A stretch of DNA of 64,000 nucleotides, taken from assembly GCA_038503075.1 (NCBI GenBank), contig JBCAML010000019.1, positions 1 through 64,000 of the forward strand, in the 5' to 3' direction. Positions 33,458-45,520 of this stretch are shown here, in pieces. The stretch comes from Gyromitra esculenta. Its lineage: Eukaryota > Ascomycota > Pezizomycetes > Pezizales > Discinaceae. Position 1 is the stretch's first letter. Every line of letters begins with the position of its first letter. The position numbers and the translations under genes are program-made. The notes under the pieces were generated by a model. It ran no database searches and was not told the DNA's origin. It worked only from the letters and a program-made list of their open reading frames with translations.

Positions 33458-34327
33458 CTAATCACACCTCCCATCCTTCCATCCCGTCCTCCACCTCTCC
33501 TCCACCTTACCACAATCAAAAATCTTCTTCCCCAGCTTCACATTAACATCGTTATGCGCATTACACATCCACCTAGCGAACTCGCTCCTCCCGCTCAAAT
33601 GCCCCCTTCCCCCTCCCCCTCCTCCAGGCTCGACCCGCAGCGTATTCTCCGGCTTCGCGATCCAGCCGCGGAAGTCCTCGGCACACACCCAGCAGGGGTA
33701 TAGTCGCGCAAAGACGGTCATGAAGGTCTTCATCTCGCGCTGCTGCTCGGGCGTTGCGGCGGACGGGTAGGTTGCTGCGATCGTGTGCAGGAGGGTCCAT
33801 GTTGAGCGGCCGAGGGCTTCGACGTCGGGTGGGCAGTCGTCTGGTACTGTACCACGTGCACGGTTAGATATATACCGTGCTTAGTAGTAGCTGCGGGGAG
33901 GGGGAGGGGGGAGGGGGGATGTGTTACGTGATCTAGCAGCTGTTAAGGTTTCAAAGGTCTCGGGTTTGGGGGAATTGTGGGCTGATTGTTTCGCCCAATC
34001 GCGGAAGCTGGTGCAGCTGCGACATCTAGACGTTGTTTGTCTAGTTAGCTGCTGCTGCTGTTTGGGTGTATTTGATGTAGGTGGAAGACTGGAGACTCAC
34101 GGTTTGCCGTTCTTGTCTAGGATGACGGGGCCCTTTGGGAATGATTTTTTGGGGATTGGCCCATCTTGTTCTTTTCCTGAGGGCTGCTGGGGCTGCTCTG
34201 GCGGCGAGGGCTCTTTTTCTAGGAATTGAGTACGTGATGCTGGGGGAGGGGGTTTCTCTAGGGATTTTGCCTGCGGTTCTGGTGGTGAGAACTCTTTTTG
34301 TGAGGATTTTGTCTGTGGCTCTGGCAT
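33458..34327 (-). CDS. ERV1: FAD-linked sulfhydryl oxidase Erv1/ALR
   Basis: Three exons: 34101-34327, 33928-34025, 33458-33846; 237 residues, phases closed. The N-terminal 70 residues are Pro-, Lys- and Glu-rich and disordered. A CRSC pair follows (shuttle disulfide). The Erv domain has CPPDVEALGRSTWTLLHTIAATYP, the catalytic YPCWVC and the FAD-contacting WMCNAHNDVNVKLGK ... FDC. Erv1 reoxidises Mia40 in the mitochondrial intermembrane space and passes electrons to cytochrome c. All diagnostic cysteines are present. A glycine-rich insert (GGGGGG) between YPCWVC and the WMCNAHN motif is unusual but keeps frame. Confidence 0.94.
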
Positions 34328-34849
34328 GGTGGGCTAACGACGTAATTCGGTGGACGCCCTGCAGCGCTGGGATTCGGTGGGAAGTGCCGGTTGTTACTCC
34401 AACGGCTGTGGCTACTTACCCGGCCTTGATCACGAAAACTCACTCGAATTTCGCTGGTCACGTGTATTGGATGGGGTGTTTATTTTACGGGGGTGTTCAG
34501 TCAATTTGAACCCAGGTCTGGATACGAACATATTGACCTAAGCAAGCGGTGCATGTGCTCCGACCGATATTCTGATGCGAGTAATTTTCAGCGATCTTAT
34601 TAAGATCTTCCCACCAAGCTACCTGGGAGTGAGGTCACAAAACTTCGACAACTGGCCTGAATATTTCTGCTTCGGTTTGCGCTTGCCGTTCTATAACAAT
34701 AAAAATGAATGGCTAGGTGGCCCCTTACCAGTGGATTGGCTAGCATCCCCCTCGAAAGCTATAGAGAAATGATAACAAATAATTCACATATTGGAGAAAC
34801 ATGATCCAAAAGCAGAAGATCACAAATTTCCGCGCCCTCCTCCTTAGTC
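34328..34849. other. Intergenic region between ERV1 and the ZNFX1-like gene
   Basis: ERV1 promoter side and 3' flank of the helicase gene. Small open frames on the plus strand have no features. Nothing further seen. Confidence 0.4.
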
Positions 34850-37800
34850 TTAAATCCTCATTCTCCCAAGACTTTGATCTAGCGCAGCAAACTCTGCAGC
34901 CCTAGTGACACCTTGTGCAAGCCCATGCTCAGAGCCTCCCATCATTGCTCCACACTCTGGGCACCGAGCTGTTTCCCTCGCTGCTCCACAATTGCCAATA
35001 GTGAACTGCGAGAACGCCTGTCAGTGATGGTTTGCACTATGTATTTCAAAGAGCTGGTTCTTACCGGGTGACCATTTGCGCATGTATACCAACGTCCTGT
35101 TGAGCTAAACTCTCGTGACATTACAAGGTAGACCATTCTCTTCTCTTCCGCAGATACAGTCGCGTAGAATGTCCCCCCCTTCAAGAGCTCCCGCGCTTGT
35201 TCAATTTGGCCTTTCATGGGCCCTATAGTGCCCGGTAACTTTTTGCACAAAGCTTCGCACCGGTTCAAGCTTTCTACCTCTGCCAGCCGGGCTTCTTCGC
35301 CGAATTCCGTTGCTGCTGGGAGAGGATCGGTGTAATCGCTAATCCGCTCTAGTATCCTGAACTGAGATCTGGCGAGAGCGAAGAATTGCGCATGATGTAT
35401 TCTTGCTTCGGCTTCGTACTTTTCGAGCTTTGTCGTGGTGCACTCCTCAACCGTTTCTGAACATTGCCATAACGATTGTCGAGCCTCTTTCAAAATATTC
35501 TTTCGAAGCTTGATTGTCGCAACTTCATTCATGGCAGCACTTTCAGCTATCGCGTGCATGTCCCATTGCATATCCTGTTTGAGCGAAAGGAGCAAGTTCT
35601 GGCTCTTCAATCGGAATCCCATCTGTACCGCTGAACTGTCCACCGCAAAGGTGCCTTGAGCGTTCCGCCTCCTTTGCGCGCTGATAACCATATGGCGGAC
35701 CTTGGAATACGGCTGTTCTTCCTCGTCGACGGCGGCGACAAAACGCTGGATTTTACCTAGCAGCGCACGCGACTTCCCCATCCGTGCTAAAACGACCTGG
35801 GGAATCATTTCGATTTGGTCGCGTCGTTGGTGATTAGTGCGAAGTCTTGTGAGGAAGTCGTTTCTGTTCGCCTGCAAAAGATCCTGGGCATTAGATACCT
35901 CGCTGTACATGGCGAGGTACTCTTTCTGAGAGCTCGCACAGAACCTTCGAGCCGATTCATCGAGATATGCCACCTTTACTATCCTATTGTACCGATGAAT
36001 GTCCCGAAGAGGCGCTCGGCAGTCTGGACAATTCTTCATGACAAGCTTTTCTGGAGGGTCGTCACTATCCTCTGCTCCGCTTCTGATTTCGTCGCTCCCG
36101 TCAAGAGCCTTTGGTCCGAGAATCTTTCCAAAGGCATCGATCTTGTAAGCGTTATGCATTCCCATGAGCCTGTCATAGGTCTCCAAAGTGTAGAAATGTC
36201 CGCAGGTGGGGACTATGATTGGTTCCGTGTTGATATCAAGGTCGGCATAGGGCTGAAGCGTGTATAGGTCGACGACCCTCCCTAAAGTTTCCTCGTGGCC
36301 GCAAATCTGGCAGAATTCATCAGATGGACATCGTTCGCCGCAAACTGATGGGCATTGATGCCCACAGTTGAGTTGCTGATCACATCTCTCAGAGCAAGGA
36401 TTTATGTCACAAGGAGCAGCACAAGGCATTTCGCAGCGCTCACGGTGTTTGCATGTCCAGGAACATTGCTCAGCACAAGGAGCGCATGGTTCGGTGCATG
36501 TCTTTGAGCACCTACTGTGCGTACATCTTATTTCGCACGGCTGAGAGCAGGGGCGACAAGCTTCTCCGTCGTGGCAGTGAGCTATGCAGCTATGAGAACA
36601 ATTGGTGTATTTCCGTCCGCATGGTTTTTTACACGAGCCATGAACCGAAGTAACTATCGTTACTCCGTTATTGACCCGAGCTCTTGTGCACTCTGTGCAT
36701 TTCGATTGACACGGATGTCCGCAAGGCAACAAGGCCCCGCAGGTCTTTGTGCACTTGTAGTCTTGTAGCTCTCTCCCGCATTCCATATCGACTTCGTGGC
36801 CGCATGTCGAGAGCTTTCGCTTGACAACTTTCCTGCACTTGATTTGCGCCAAATCTTGTAGCTGATTGCAGGAAAGATAAGCTGGTATATGGCCACATGG
36901 CAAAGGCACGCTTGGAACCTGTTCATTACATTTTCCGCAGACTAGTCCACATGGCTTGGGACAAGAATGATTGCAGTGCTGGAAATTCCGGTCGCATGGT
37001 TCTAGACACACTGTGCTCTGATGAAGGATATCCGAGTGACATTTCTTGACGCAAGGATGACCACAGTTAAGACGCCACTCGCAGCGCTCATTGCAGCCAC
37101 CTTCGGGTGAAAAATGGTGGAAGTCGTCAGGTTCTTGGATGAATATCGGTTTCTCACGGTGCCGTGGACAACAGAGTTCCAGCTGTCTATCGATGTTACT
37201 TCCCTTTTCCAGCATGGTGATTATTTCAGACCACATCCCTATGCGTCCGCATGTTTCTGCATTGCCGAAAATGTACATCCCGTCTCTCGCCCGACTGTTT
37301 TATATGTGTTATTTAGCTAATCGTGGTATCGCGGAATAATTTTTACAATACCTTAGTAGCACATTGATTCTGTTTGAAGTTTTCAAGAATCCGCACTTGT
37401 TCTCTTTATTACTCCTTACTAAGGAAATAATTATCACTTTTGCTTCCTCCCCCTAAAAGGTTGTTAATTTGGTAAACTACGCTAAAGCGGGGCAAAATAG
37501 TAGAAGATATCAGAGCAAAGATACTAGGCATGTCCTTACCTGAAAGTTGTCTACAGTAGCAACTCTGACTTCGTTTAGCAAATTGCCCTTTTTCAATTGA
37601 TGTGTTGGGAGCGAAGCAACTTCAGCCGCCGATTCGTCTTCATCCATAACTTCGTCCAGTTGTTCTTGGTCTCGGTCCCCGACAACAACCTCAAACATAG
37701 ATCCTAGCTTTCGGCGAAGAACGAATAATTGCCTCAAATAGGGGGATAAGACCGCAATCTCTCCGCTCTTGTAATTTCCCTGTCTCGATAAATGCCTTAC

Positions 37801-40800
37801 GAGATTCACACACATATTTGACTCCCACTCGTTTGCGTGACTTGTCGATACAAAATCTAGCTTGTCGGCGCCTGACTCCAGTTCCCTATGATCCATCCAG
37901 AACAGTCGACGAGCCATACCCGGAACCCCCGGATGACTACTTGTCGAGGGGTAATCGCGAAGGCCGGGGTATAAGGTATTTCGGATGAGATTGGCAATTG
38001 ACGGATGCATACGTCGTTGAGTATCAAGTCTAGAGATCGGAAACTTCTTGCCACCGTAGCGTTCGACTTCGGCAGCTCTTTCGAAGAGCGAGGTATCTAG
38101 CCCATAGTTCTTTCCCCCACGCGGGTTCTCCATCGAAAAATCGTGGTTCATAATCTGTGGCCGCAGTTGCAAATGATCCCCGATCAGCACCGCATGCTCC
38201 ATACTTGGCAGCAGGGCACTCAAAATGTGCGCCTCCAAAACCTCTGCGGCCTCTTCACAGATCAAGACTTTCGCATTGACGGAACGGATTAAGTCAGAAT
38301 GAGATGCAAAGCCGGTAGTTGTCACTCCGATGACATGGCTATCTTGAAGGCATCGGCGTTCTTGCTCTTGCTGTAGACGACTGAGAGTCTGACGTTCTGT
38401 TGCGTGATCTTCCGTCCCTTGGAGGAGTTTTGAGCTGGCAAGTTCTTTCATTTCTTCATGCCAGTGTTCTAATATCCTCAATCTCTCGACACGCGACATC
38501 TCTAGCACACTCGTCGTTAACAAGTCCTCAATCGGTCGATCAGCTGTGCGGAAGACTGTAGGAGCAGCAAATCCGCGGCCTGCAACCCAATCGTCTATTA
38601 TCCGCTGAGCACCAAACCGGCTGTTTCGAGGCTTGTTTGTGTGCCTGATCCATCCATCCTCGTCTTCTTCGTCGAATAATTCGGAAAACGCACGCGGGTA
38701 GGATTTTTCGAGATACCCTTTTAGGACCTTTGGATCATATGGACTCAGCAGTTGTTCGAAAGCTTCGTGTATGCTTTTTTCGACTTCAGTGAGATTGTTC
38801 TTGGCTTTCATGATTTCATATCCTTCCAGTTTTGTGCGCTCGACTCTTTGAACCATATTATGTAGTGACAATGGCGCTACAATCTCGGATTTTGAACGGG
38901 ATCCGATGCGGACAATCTTTTCGATACCATCTTTGAGAAGCTGTTCTAGGAACTGATCGAGGGCGTGGTTTGTGTAGCACCTAAGGGAAGAAAAGTAAGA
39001 CTCACTATGTTTCACCAAAAAGTTATGATATACGTAAGAAGGGGTACTGACACACAAATAATGGGACCAATTTTTGATATATCTCTATTATCCAATAGAA
39101 CCTTGACTATTTCAACTCCGAGGTAAGACTTCCCCGTTCCTGGTGGTCCTTGTATTAACGCTAGCTCCCTACTCAAGCTTGCAATAAAAGCCTCGCACTG
39201 TCCATGGTCTAAAGTTGTTGTACGCTGGAGATCAGCAGCCTGGAACGCTTTCGATATCGAATATTCTAACGGCTCGCCTCCGGTAATGCTCTTCAGGTTC
39301 AAGCTCATTCCAGGTTTTGTCATGTAGAGCGGCGGTGGGACGTGAACATATTCTGAAGCAGGTTCTGAGGAATACTCGTATACATCTGAGGGTGCGAGCC
39401 ATTTCGGGAATGGAATGTTCCCTGTCTTAGAAACTTGTTGCAGACATTTTAAAACTGGGTCGAAGGATGTAAAAAGTAGTCCGGGAAACTCGACAAGTGC
39501 TTGAGAAGTTCCGTCGGGATTAGCTATCCTCGAAAATAAATTCTCAACATCAGTTTCTGAAACTGTTCCCGCAAAGCGAAGTGTCAACATGGCTCGTTGT
39601 TGGTTGCTGGCCAAATCCTGAATACCATCTCCTACAGCAATTTCTCGAGAGGATCCCCGACGTTTGGCTTCCTCTGCTGCATTTACCACTCTTTCTGAAA
39701 TCACCAAAAACGTACTCCGCCGGAAGCTATCGACAAGGCATAAAAGAGAGCCAGCTTGGGCAGCTTTTGATCGGTTCCAAAACTCTACGCGGCCATTGAG
39801 GTCAAGCGAGGCAACCTTTGGCGGTTGGTCGAAGCCGACGCTGAGCACAAGACCGTCCCGCTGAGAGCATTTGAATCTCTCTATTTGGGCGTTCTTGTAA
39901 ATTATTGTGCGTAACCCAGCGTTCTGAACCTTTTTCTTTTTAGCGCCCTTTTCCTGCGCTTCCACCATGAGATCGTTCCAATTGTCTTGGACAGTGCGAA
40001 CAGCTTCGCGGATCTGCCCCGACGTATCCTCTCTAAGCAGTCGGAATTGGAAATCTAGGACACGCGAGATGCCCTCAAGATGGTGAGGTTCGTCTGTAGA
40101 CCGCCTTGGTAGAAATTCGTTTCGATGAGAACTGATTTCTTCGCTTGTTGGAAGGATCTTTATCTTAGAAATATCCGCGTGATCATTGTCGTGTCTTGGA
40201 CCCTCACGGGAAAGTTCGCCAGGAAAGTCCACCTGTAGTCGATACTGGTGCTTTGGGATCTCTTGGATTGTCTTCCTGTAGGACGGAGCGGAATTGGGAA
40301 TCGCATCTGCCATCTGTAGGAGAACTCTGATCCTGCCCAGCTCATCCTGAACAGAGCGAAAGGTGTAGTTGTATGGATCACTTGATCCATTTCCAGAGAT
40401 GAGTTTGGTCAAAGTGGTTGCAATGCCTTTGAATTCAGTCTGTACACCCGCACCTTGATTCAAGTTCAGGACGTTGAATAGAGCTGATCCCGCGGCTAGT
40501 AATGCGCTTTCGAAGGATTCTCGATCTGCTGCTTCAGACGGAAGTGATAGATTTTCTGCGACTCGCGTGAAAAACTGGATGCCTCGACGCCCTCCGGGCC
40601 CGTAGATAAAATTGAATATCGTCCCGACTTCCTTTTCTAGCACCAACGAAGCTCGCATTTCCTCATGGGCAACGACTTTTAGGAATGGGACACAGTGCCT
40701 CTTGAACGAAAGGCTAGTTGGCGAGTATCCGGAAACAAAGTTTGCTTCGACAAGCTGAACGATTCGACGGAGCCCGCGTTCTGAACCGAGATCTCCGATG

Positions 40801-41272
40801 AGTTGCTGGACCGTCTCGGAAGTACCGATCTCGAGGATTTTCCAACCATCTTGGAGGAACTTCTCCATCTGATCAGCCGTCAACTCACGGAGATGGCCTC
40901 GATCCGTTCCTAGTGATGTTTTGCTACCGAGCAATAGACTCCAGCCACGATATAGGGAGATCCCGCTGTTTGGATCTTCAACAGCTCTAGGTATACTTGG
41001 GTCGTGAGAGAACCTGCAGTTGTCTCCGTATCTACATCGCCCATGGGTCTGAAAGAAAAGGCACGGGCCTTTGGGTCTGGGGGTTTCTGCGTGGCTCGAA
41101 GTGCCTTGTTCGTGTACAAACTTACAACCTGTATAGGTGCATCTGCCGGTGTTTGCAAACTGGCGGCATATTTTACTACTATGCGGATGAAGTCAATTAA
41201 TGTGCCAAAATAAAGAAAGAAAGGAGAGCTGTCCTAAGTATGGCAAACTTACTTTACCTTGGATGGAGTCAT
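34850..41272 (-). CDS. ZNFX1/Hrr1-type SF1 helicase with CCCH, NF-X1 and RZ zinc fingers
   Basis: Six exons: 41253-41272, 39052-41178, 37540-38980, 37352-37452, 35065-37294, 34850-35005; 2,024 residues, all phases close. Order: two CCCH fingers (CRQFANTGRCTYTGCKFVH, CLFFQTHGRCRYGDNCRFSH) near the N-terminus; a SF1 helicase with Walker A QGPPGTGKS (Lys about 690), motif II CEEAAE (about 957), GDHLQLRPQ, RMHPSIANLIR, TVDNFQ-GEEAKVIIISLVRSN and NVLLSRARDGMYIFGN; an NF-X1 cysteine array (about 1290-1570); a C-terminal RZ finger (WYTCANGHPFTIGNC ... CPEC). Animal ZNFX1 senses viral RNA at mitochondria and supports small-RNA inheritance; S. pombe Hrr1 and Neurospora SAD-3 act in RNA silencing. RNA surveillance is the likeliest role. 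Confidence 0.93.
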
Positions 41273-43652
41273 TATTTTCCCTTAGAAGGAAAAGATATCG
41301 AAATAGAAAACCGAGAGCTTTGAGGTTCTGACTTCTGAAAACTGGATTAGAGTGACTCAAGTTAGTCTTGGTAAGTTTTTGTATAAAAGGGAAAGATGGC
41401 GCACCGCAGAGGATAGATAGAAGGCTATCTAAAACGATAGTGAAATAAGTGGAAGGGATAGACAGATGAATGAGTAAGTGCAGAGAATTGTTGCTGAGTG
41501 GTGGAGGTAGTATGGTTTGCAAGGAGTCTTTTTTGCATACCGGTATACTTATACAACTGAACAACTGATCGATTTTCGATAATAACGCATCAACCTGTGA
41601 GTAAGACTATGACAAACACAAGATCCTATTCGAATCAAGACTAGGTCTAAAGGGTTGCTCAAAGAAAGTAGATCTATCACACTCACTTTTCGTCGTGAAT
41701 AGCAAGATGACGTCCCTATTCAAGGTTGACAAGGTTGGAAAGGTATTAAGCTACATGCACTATCTACAGCATACGGCAAAAAAGATCGAGAGACGTGGTA
41801 CTTGGGGCTCGGGGCTGTTATCGGCTCCCTAGAACTCTTGGGAGAGATTATAGCAGTTGGATTGATCACATCTTGTTTGCCGTATGCTGTAGAGCAGCGC
41901 TAGCTGGTTGCTAAGATACATGCACGCAGTGATGCATATGGGATGCATGGGCATCACTTGTCTCGAGCAGCTCTACTGTACCGTACCTAAATGCAACCAA
42001 TTCACGCTGTAACGATACGAATATCTTCAGTTATCGACAAATGAGATCTACGGTCTAGATATACAGGCTGAGATTGGTTTCTTGAGCTCTCCAAAGTCTC
42101 CCCACTCGCTGGGTGATAAAGCAAACCCTGTTTTTGCTTTACAACGCACCACCCTATTGCCTACTATACTCTAGTTTCAGGCAACCCACACTGCTACATC
42201 CGGCGGTAAGACCACCAGCGCAGTGCCTTCTGATTTTAAAGCAGCGACCTCGCAAAGACAGTATCAGGTATTCAGCTATCAAGGTTTGTTTCAGCGTCTT
42301 GAGAGCTCCCATGATAAAAATAGCCAATTAAAGCCACAGCCATGGAGATAAACAGCGCGCAAAATGGAAAGATAGAAAAACATCTCAGTGATCGGGGTTG
42401 CTCGGCGGCTTGACCTATTCTGACGGAGATTTCTCAGATCGACCGGAAAGTTGAGTAGAACATCCTTCAACTGTTATCACGCTCGTGTATAGACGTTTGC
42501 AATTTCTTCAGATGGCCGGGTTGAGTGCTGAAATGAATTAAACAGAAAGATGGATCATCTTACCCGTCTCTTTAACCTATGAATAGCTGATGAAAGTCGT
42601 CGCCGGGAGCCGTTCAATTTTATCGCATTGAAAATCGGCTGGCGGAGATATGAATTCATTGCGAAAGCGCTACCCATACGAAGTGGGGGGATGGAATAGA
42701 AACCCTATTGTTAAGAATTCTCCAAACTAATTATATCTAATGAGCAGGATACCTATTCTAGTGCTGCCACGAACATTGGATTTTTGACATTCGCCGGTAG
42801 CCCGTTAACATAAATATTGCTAAATAGTCTAGGCTTGTATTAGTTAATTAATATATGGCCACCACCAAAGAAGTACCAAGAAACTGTGGTAGGCTACAAT
42901 CGTTCTTCCTCCTTTCCCTGCGTACGAAAACGAATGACTCGAGGCCGCGAACTATTTCTTCGACATAAAAATGCCAATCGTGACTGCCACCACCGGCTAG
43001 ACCCTTTATTCAAGTACGTATTTCCAAGAAAGAAAAAGAAAAATTATGAGGATGAGTCTTAGTGTTTTAAATCTTAGCGTTGTTATTAGTCGGTTTAGGG
43101 GAATCATGCTAAAAATTAGCGTGCTACGGTTGTGATGGAAAAGATTTCGTTATTATTACTGAAGCATAAGGGTATAATGTTATTAGCAATCTGTAGTTCT
43201 CGGTTATTTGAGCTACTGCATTATTTAACATCCCATTCGTGAGCCTTCAAATTGACAGGCCACTAGCGAATAGCCTGTACTATTCACCCACGGCCTGGGC
43301 TATTCGCGAAAAACCAATGACTGTGGCTATCTAATACGCAATCTAGCATACCGATGAATTCTCTCTGTTACGGGTTGCACGTGGCTAGAGAGACTCTGGT
43401 GATTTTACTTCCGAAACCCTTGGGAAGACAGATACCCGAATCCGGGGCACCTTGGGCAAGCAGAGAAATCCAATGTAAACGCAGGAATGGTGTAGTAAAT
43501 TCGCCCTAAAACGGAATATGTGAATTCAAATTGCTATCGATATTGCTACGGCTCAGAACTATAGCCTGACGGCTTGAAACCCCTCTTCTCAAATGATGTC
43601 CTCGTATATCGGCGGGGGCTAAAGTTTTCAATACTAGTACGTATACCCTATG
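41273..43652. other. Gene-poor region upstream of the ZNFX1-like gene
   Basis: 2.4 kb, AT-rich, without a gene I can support. Contains the inverted repeat at 41764-41892 and a TTCAGGCAACCCA string at 42176. GAATTC-rich and palindromic short strings around 43250-43310 (AATAGCC/GGCTATT) look like decayed repeat sequence. Confidence 0.45.
41764..41892. repeat. Short element with 17-bp perfect inverted ends (possible MITE)
   Basis: CTACAGCATACGGCAAA at 41764-41780 is repeated in inverse orientation at 41876-41892, and the similarity continues for about six more bases inward with one mismatch. Total length is 129 bp. I see no clear target duplication, so it could also be a regulatory palindrome or the stem of a folded RNA. 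Confidence 0.6.
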
Positions 43653-44961
43653 TTAGCCGACAATCTTAGAATCGAAATCCTCTGTAAAAGTGATAGAGAT
43701 AAAATCTCTAGGGTAGAAGCGAACCTCGTCGGCATCTTCCACGTATGGTGACCTGCAAGTCGACATTCAGTCATAGTACGAGAACGATCAAGCTTGTGGC
43801 ACTTATACGTACGTTAAACACCAAGTTTTATCCTTATTTCCTCTGGGAAGTTTGTTATCTCCACAAACCACTTTTATCCCTCCGTGGTGGATGTCTGAGG
43901 TTCGTTCAAGTAGGGAACTAGTCGTAAAGTGTGTCATCTTCCATCTAGTGTTGCAAATTGGATCAATTTCTAGTTTCCAGAAGTGGTCTATGAATTCATT
44001 CAGACTAAATCTCCAGCAATATCCCCTGACCCCCTGCTCGTAGTTCTCTCTATAACCCATGTTGCCGAGAAAACCTCCAGTGAGTTGATTTCTGATACAC
44101 CATAAATTTGCCCCTGTGGTGGATTTAAATTGAGGACAACAGGTTTCTGCTAGCGTTAAAGACCATTGAGTTCCCCAGCTTTCACGGTATTGAGATCGAA
44201 CGACAGGTACTGAAGGTTTGATAAGGACTGGCGGATTCCATCGATAGGCGTGGCTAAGTAAATCTCCGGTCTCTGCATTTTGTATCTGAAACCATCCGGG
44301 GGAAAAGCAATGACGGGGATAACTAATTCCCAACAATGTTGATCATATCCATGAACGTATTCCGCAGCGAAGCAGTGAGCACCAGGAAGAGCTGGTTTGC
44401 CCCATAAATCAAGAACCTGTCCGTTCCAAACACTAACTAACTTGTAGTAGGTTCTCAACGAAGAGCGGTATGTGTTAGTTATTCAGATACTACGTAACGT
44501 CACCATTCATGACTTACTTGTCCTCCCAATCCGTTCTTTCTATCGTTTCAATCTTCCATTTCTGCCAGGGTGTTTCGTTCGTTCTATGAGCAGTAACCGG
44601 CGAATAATTTCTCGAACATGCTATAGGGTTAAGGTTATTATCAGTCACGAGGATAATAGTTTTTTTATCGCCGGGCAGGCTTACCTTTTCTCAACCCGTT
44701 TTCTATTTCAAGGTTCAAATCTAAAGATTTTCCAGCGCAAATATTCGTAATAGAATATGATACCTCTCCTGCCAGGTCGTCTTCAGACCCAGGAAGTGGC
44801 TCAATCCACCATATTTGCTGTTCACGGTAATGATTGTCGTCCTGGTACGCGCCCACGACACCGGAAGACTTTTGGGTTAAGTCAAGTTCCCTAATGTGCA
44901 GGACTGTAGAAGTGCGTTTGTTATGGATGACGTATGGACCTGTAGGTATTTTTTCCCCCAT
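43653..44961 (-). CDS. Ricin-B-like beta-trefoil (lectin-type) protein
   Basis: Exons: 44685-44961, 44518-44620, 43814-44453 (with a problem, below) and 43653-43752; two 64-nt introns and one 61-nt intron have good signals. The N-terminus reads GPYVIHNKRTSTVLHIREL, then GVVGAYQDDNHYREQQIWWIEPLPG and SYSITNICAGKSLDLN, the beta-trefoil rhythm of ricin-B/agglutinin-type repeats. Further repeats follow (YYKLVSVWNGQVLDLWG ... YDQHCWELV; FQIQNAETGDLLSHAYRW). No signal peptide. Around 44290-44310 the frame changes once without a convincing intron (the only GT-AG pairs give 38 or 71 nt and remove repeat core), near T4 and C5 runs. It may be a one-base frameshift or a poorly signalled intron. Fungal trefoil lectins often act in defence against grazers or in sugar binding. 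Confidence 0.65.
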
Positions 44962-45295
44962 ACCGAATCCTGATTGTGAAACCCGAATTTAGGGATCCTA
45001 GAAAGGTAGCTGATAGTAATACTTTGTACGTGTAGTGCAGAGTGATCGGTGGTCCAGCTACATAGCTAGTTAAGGCAACAACGCCAAGCCGAGTCCTCGA
45101 TTGCGGGGCTAGGTGCACGTGACGCCCATTAGGATTAAGAAGTTTCTCCAATGGAAAGTAAGTGGCTTTGTAGTAAAAGCCGAGATGATAGACGTGGGAT
45201 TCAGTATCCTAGAGCATGTTTCGGAATGTTCGTTCGCTATCGACCCGTATACCAATGATGTGGATATTAACCACTTCTGTCAGCTGGTTACGTTA

Positions 45296-45520
45296 CAGTA
45301 CAATCGCCCTATAAGAATACGGTTGGTTCCGAAAATCTTATTCTTATAAAAGAGTTATTCTTATAAAAGGGCTATTCTTATAAAAGGGCTATTCTTATAA
45401 AAGGGTTATTCTTATATGAACAGCAAGCCACACTCAAAATTAACCCTGTCGGGACTGGATTCAGCATTCTTACAAGGCGAGTATTCTTATAGTTGGTATT
45501 CTTATAGGGCAATTGTACTG
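45296..45520. mobile_element. Pogo/mariner-type MITE with TA target duplication
   Basis: The ends are CAGTACAAT(C/T)GCCCTATAAG on one side and its inverse on the other, with one mismatch over at least 24 bases. Both ends are flanked by TA (45294-45295 and 45521-45522), the target of Tc1/mariner/pogo transposases. The interior carries four to five tandem copies of TATTCTTATAAAAGGGC (17 bp) at about 45337-45415, which repeat the inner part of the ends. It has no coding capacity, so it would depend on a transposase elsewhere in the genome. Confidence 0.85.
45337..45416. repeat. 17-bp tandem repeats inside the MITE
   Basis: Unit TATTCTTATAAAAGGGC, about four and a half copies, with small variations (AAGAG, AAGGG). 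Related to the subterminal CTATAAGAATAC of the element ends. Confidence 0.9.

Noticed and set aside
37091..37339. Small plus-strand frames inside the ZNFX1-like gene (also 35435-36653)
   Set aside because: Shadows of cysteine-rich NF-X1 repeats read on the opposite strand.
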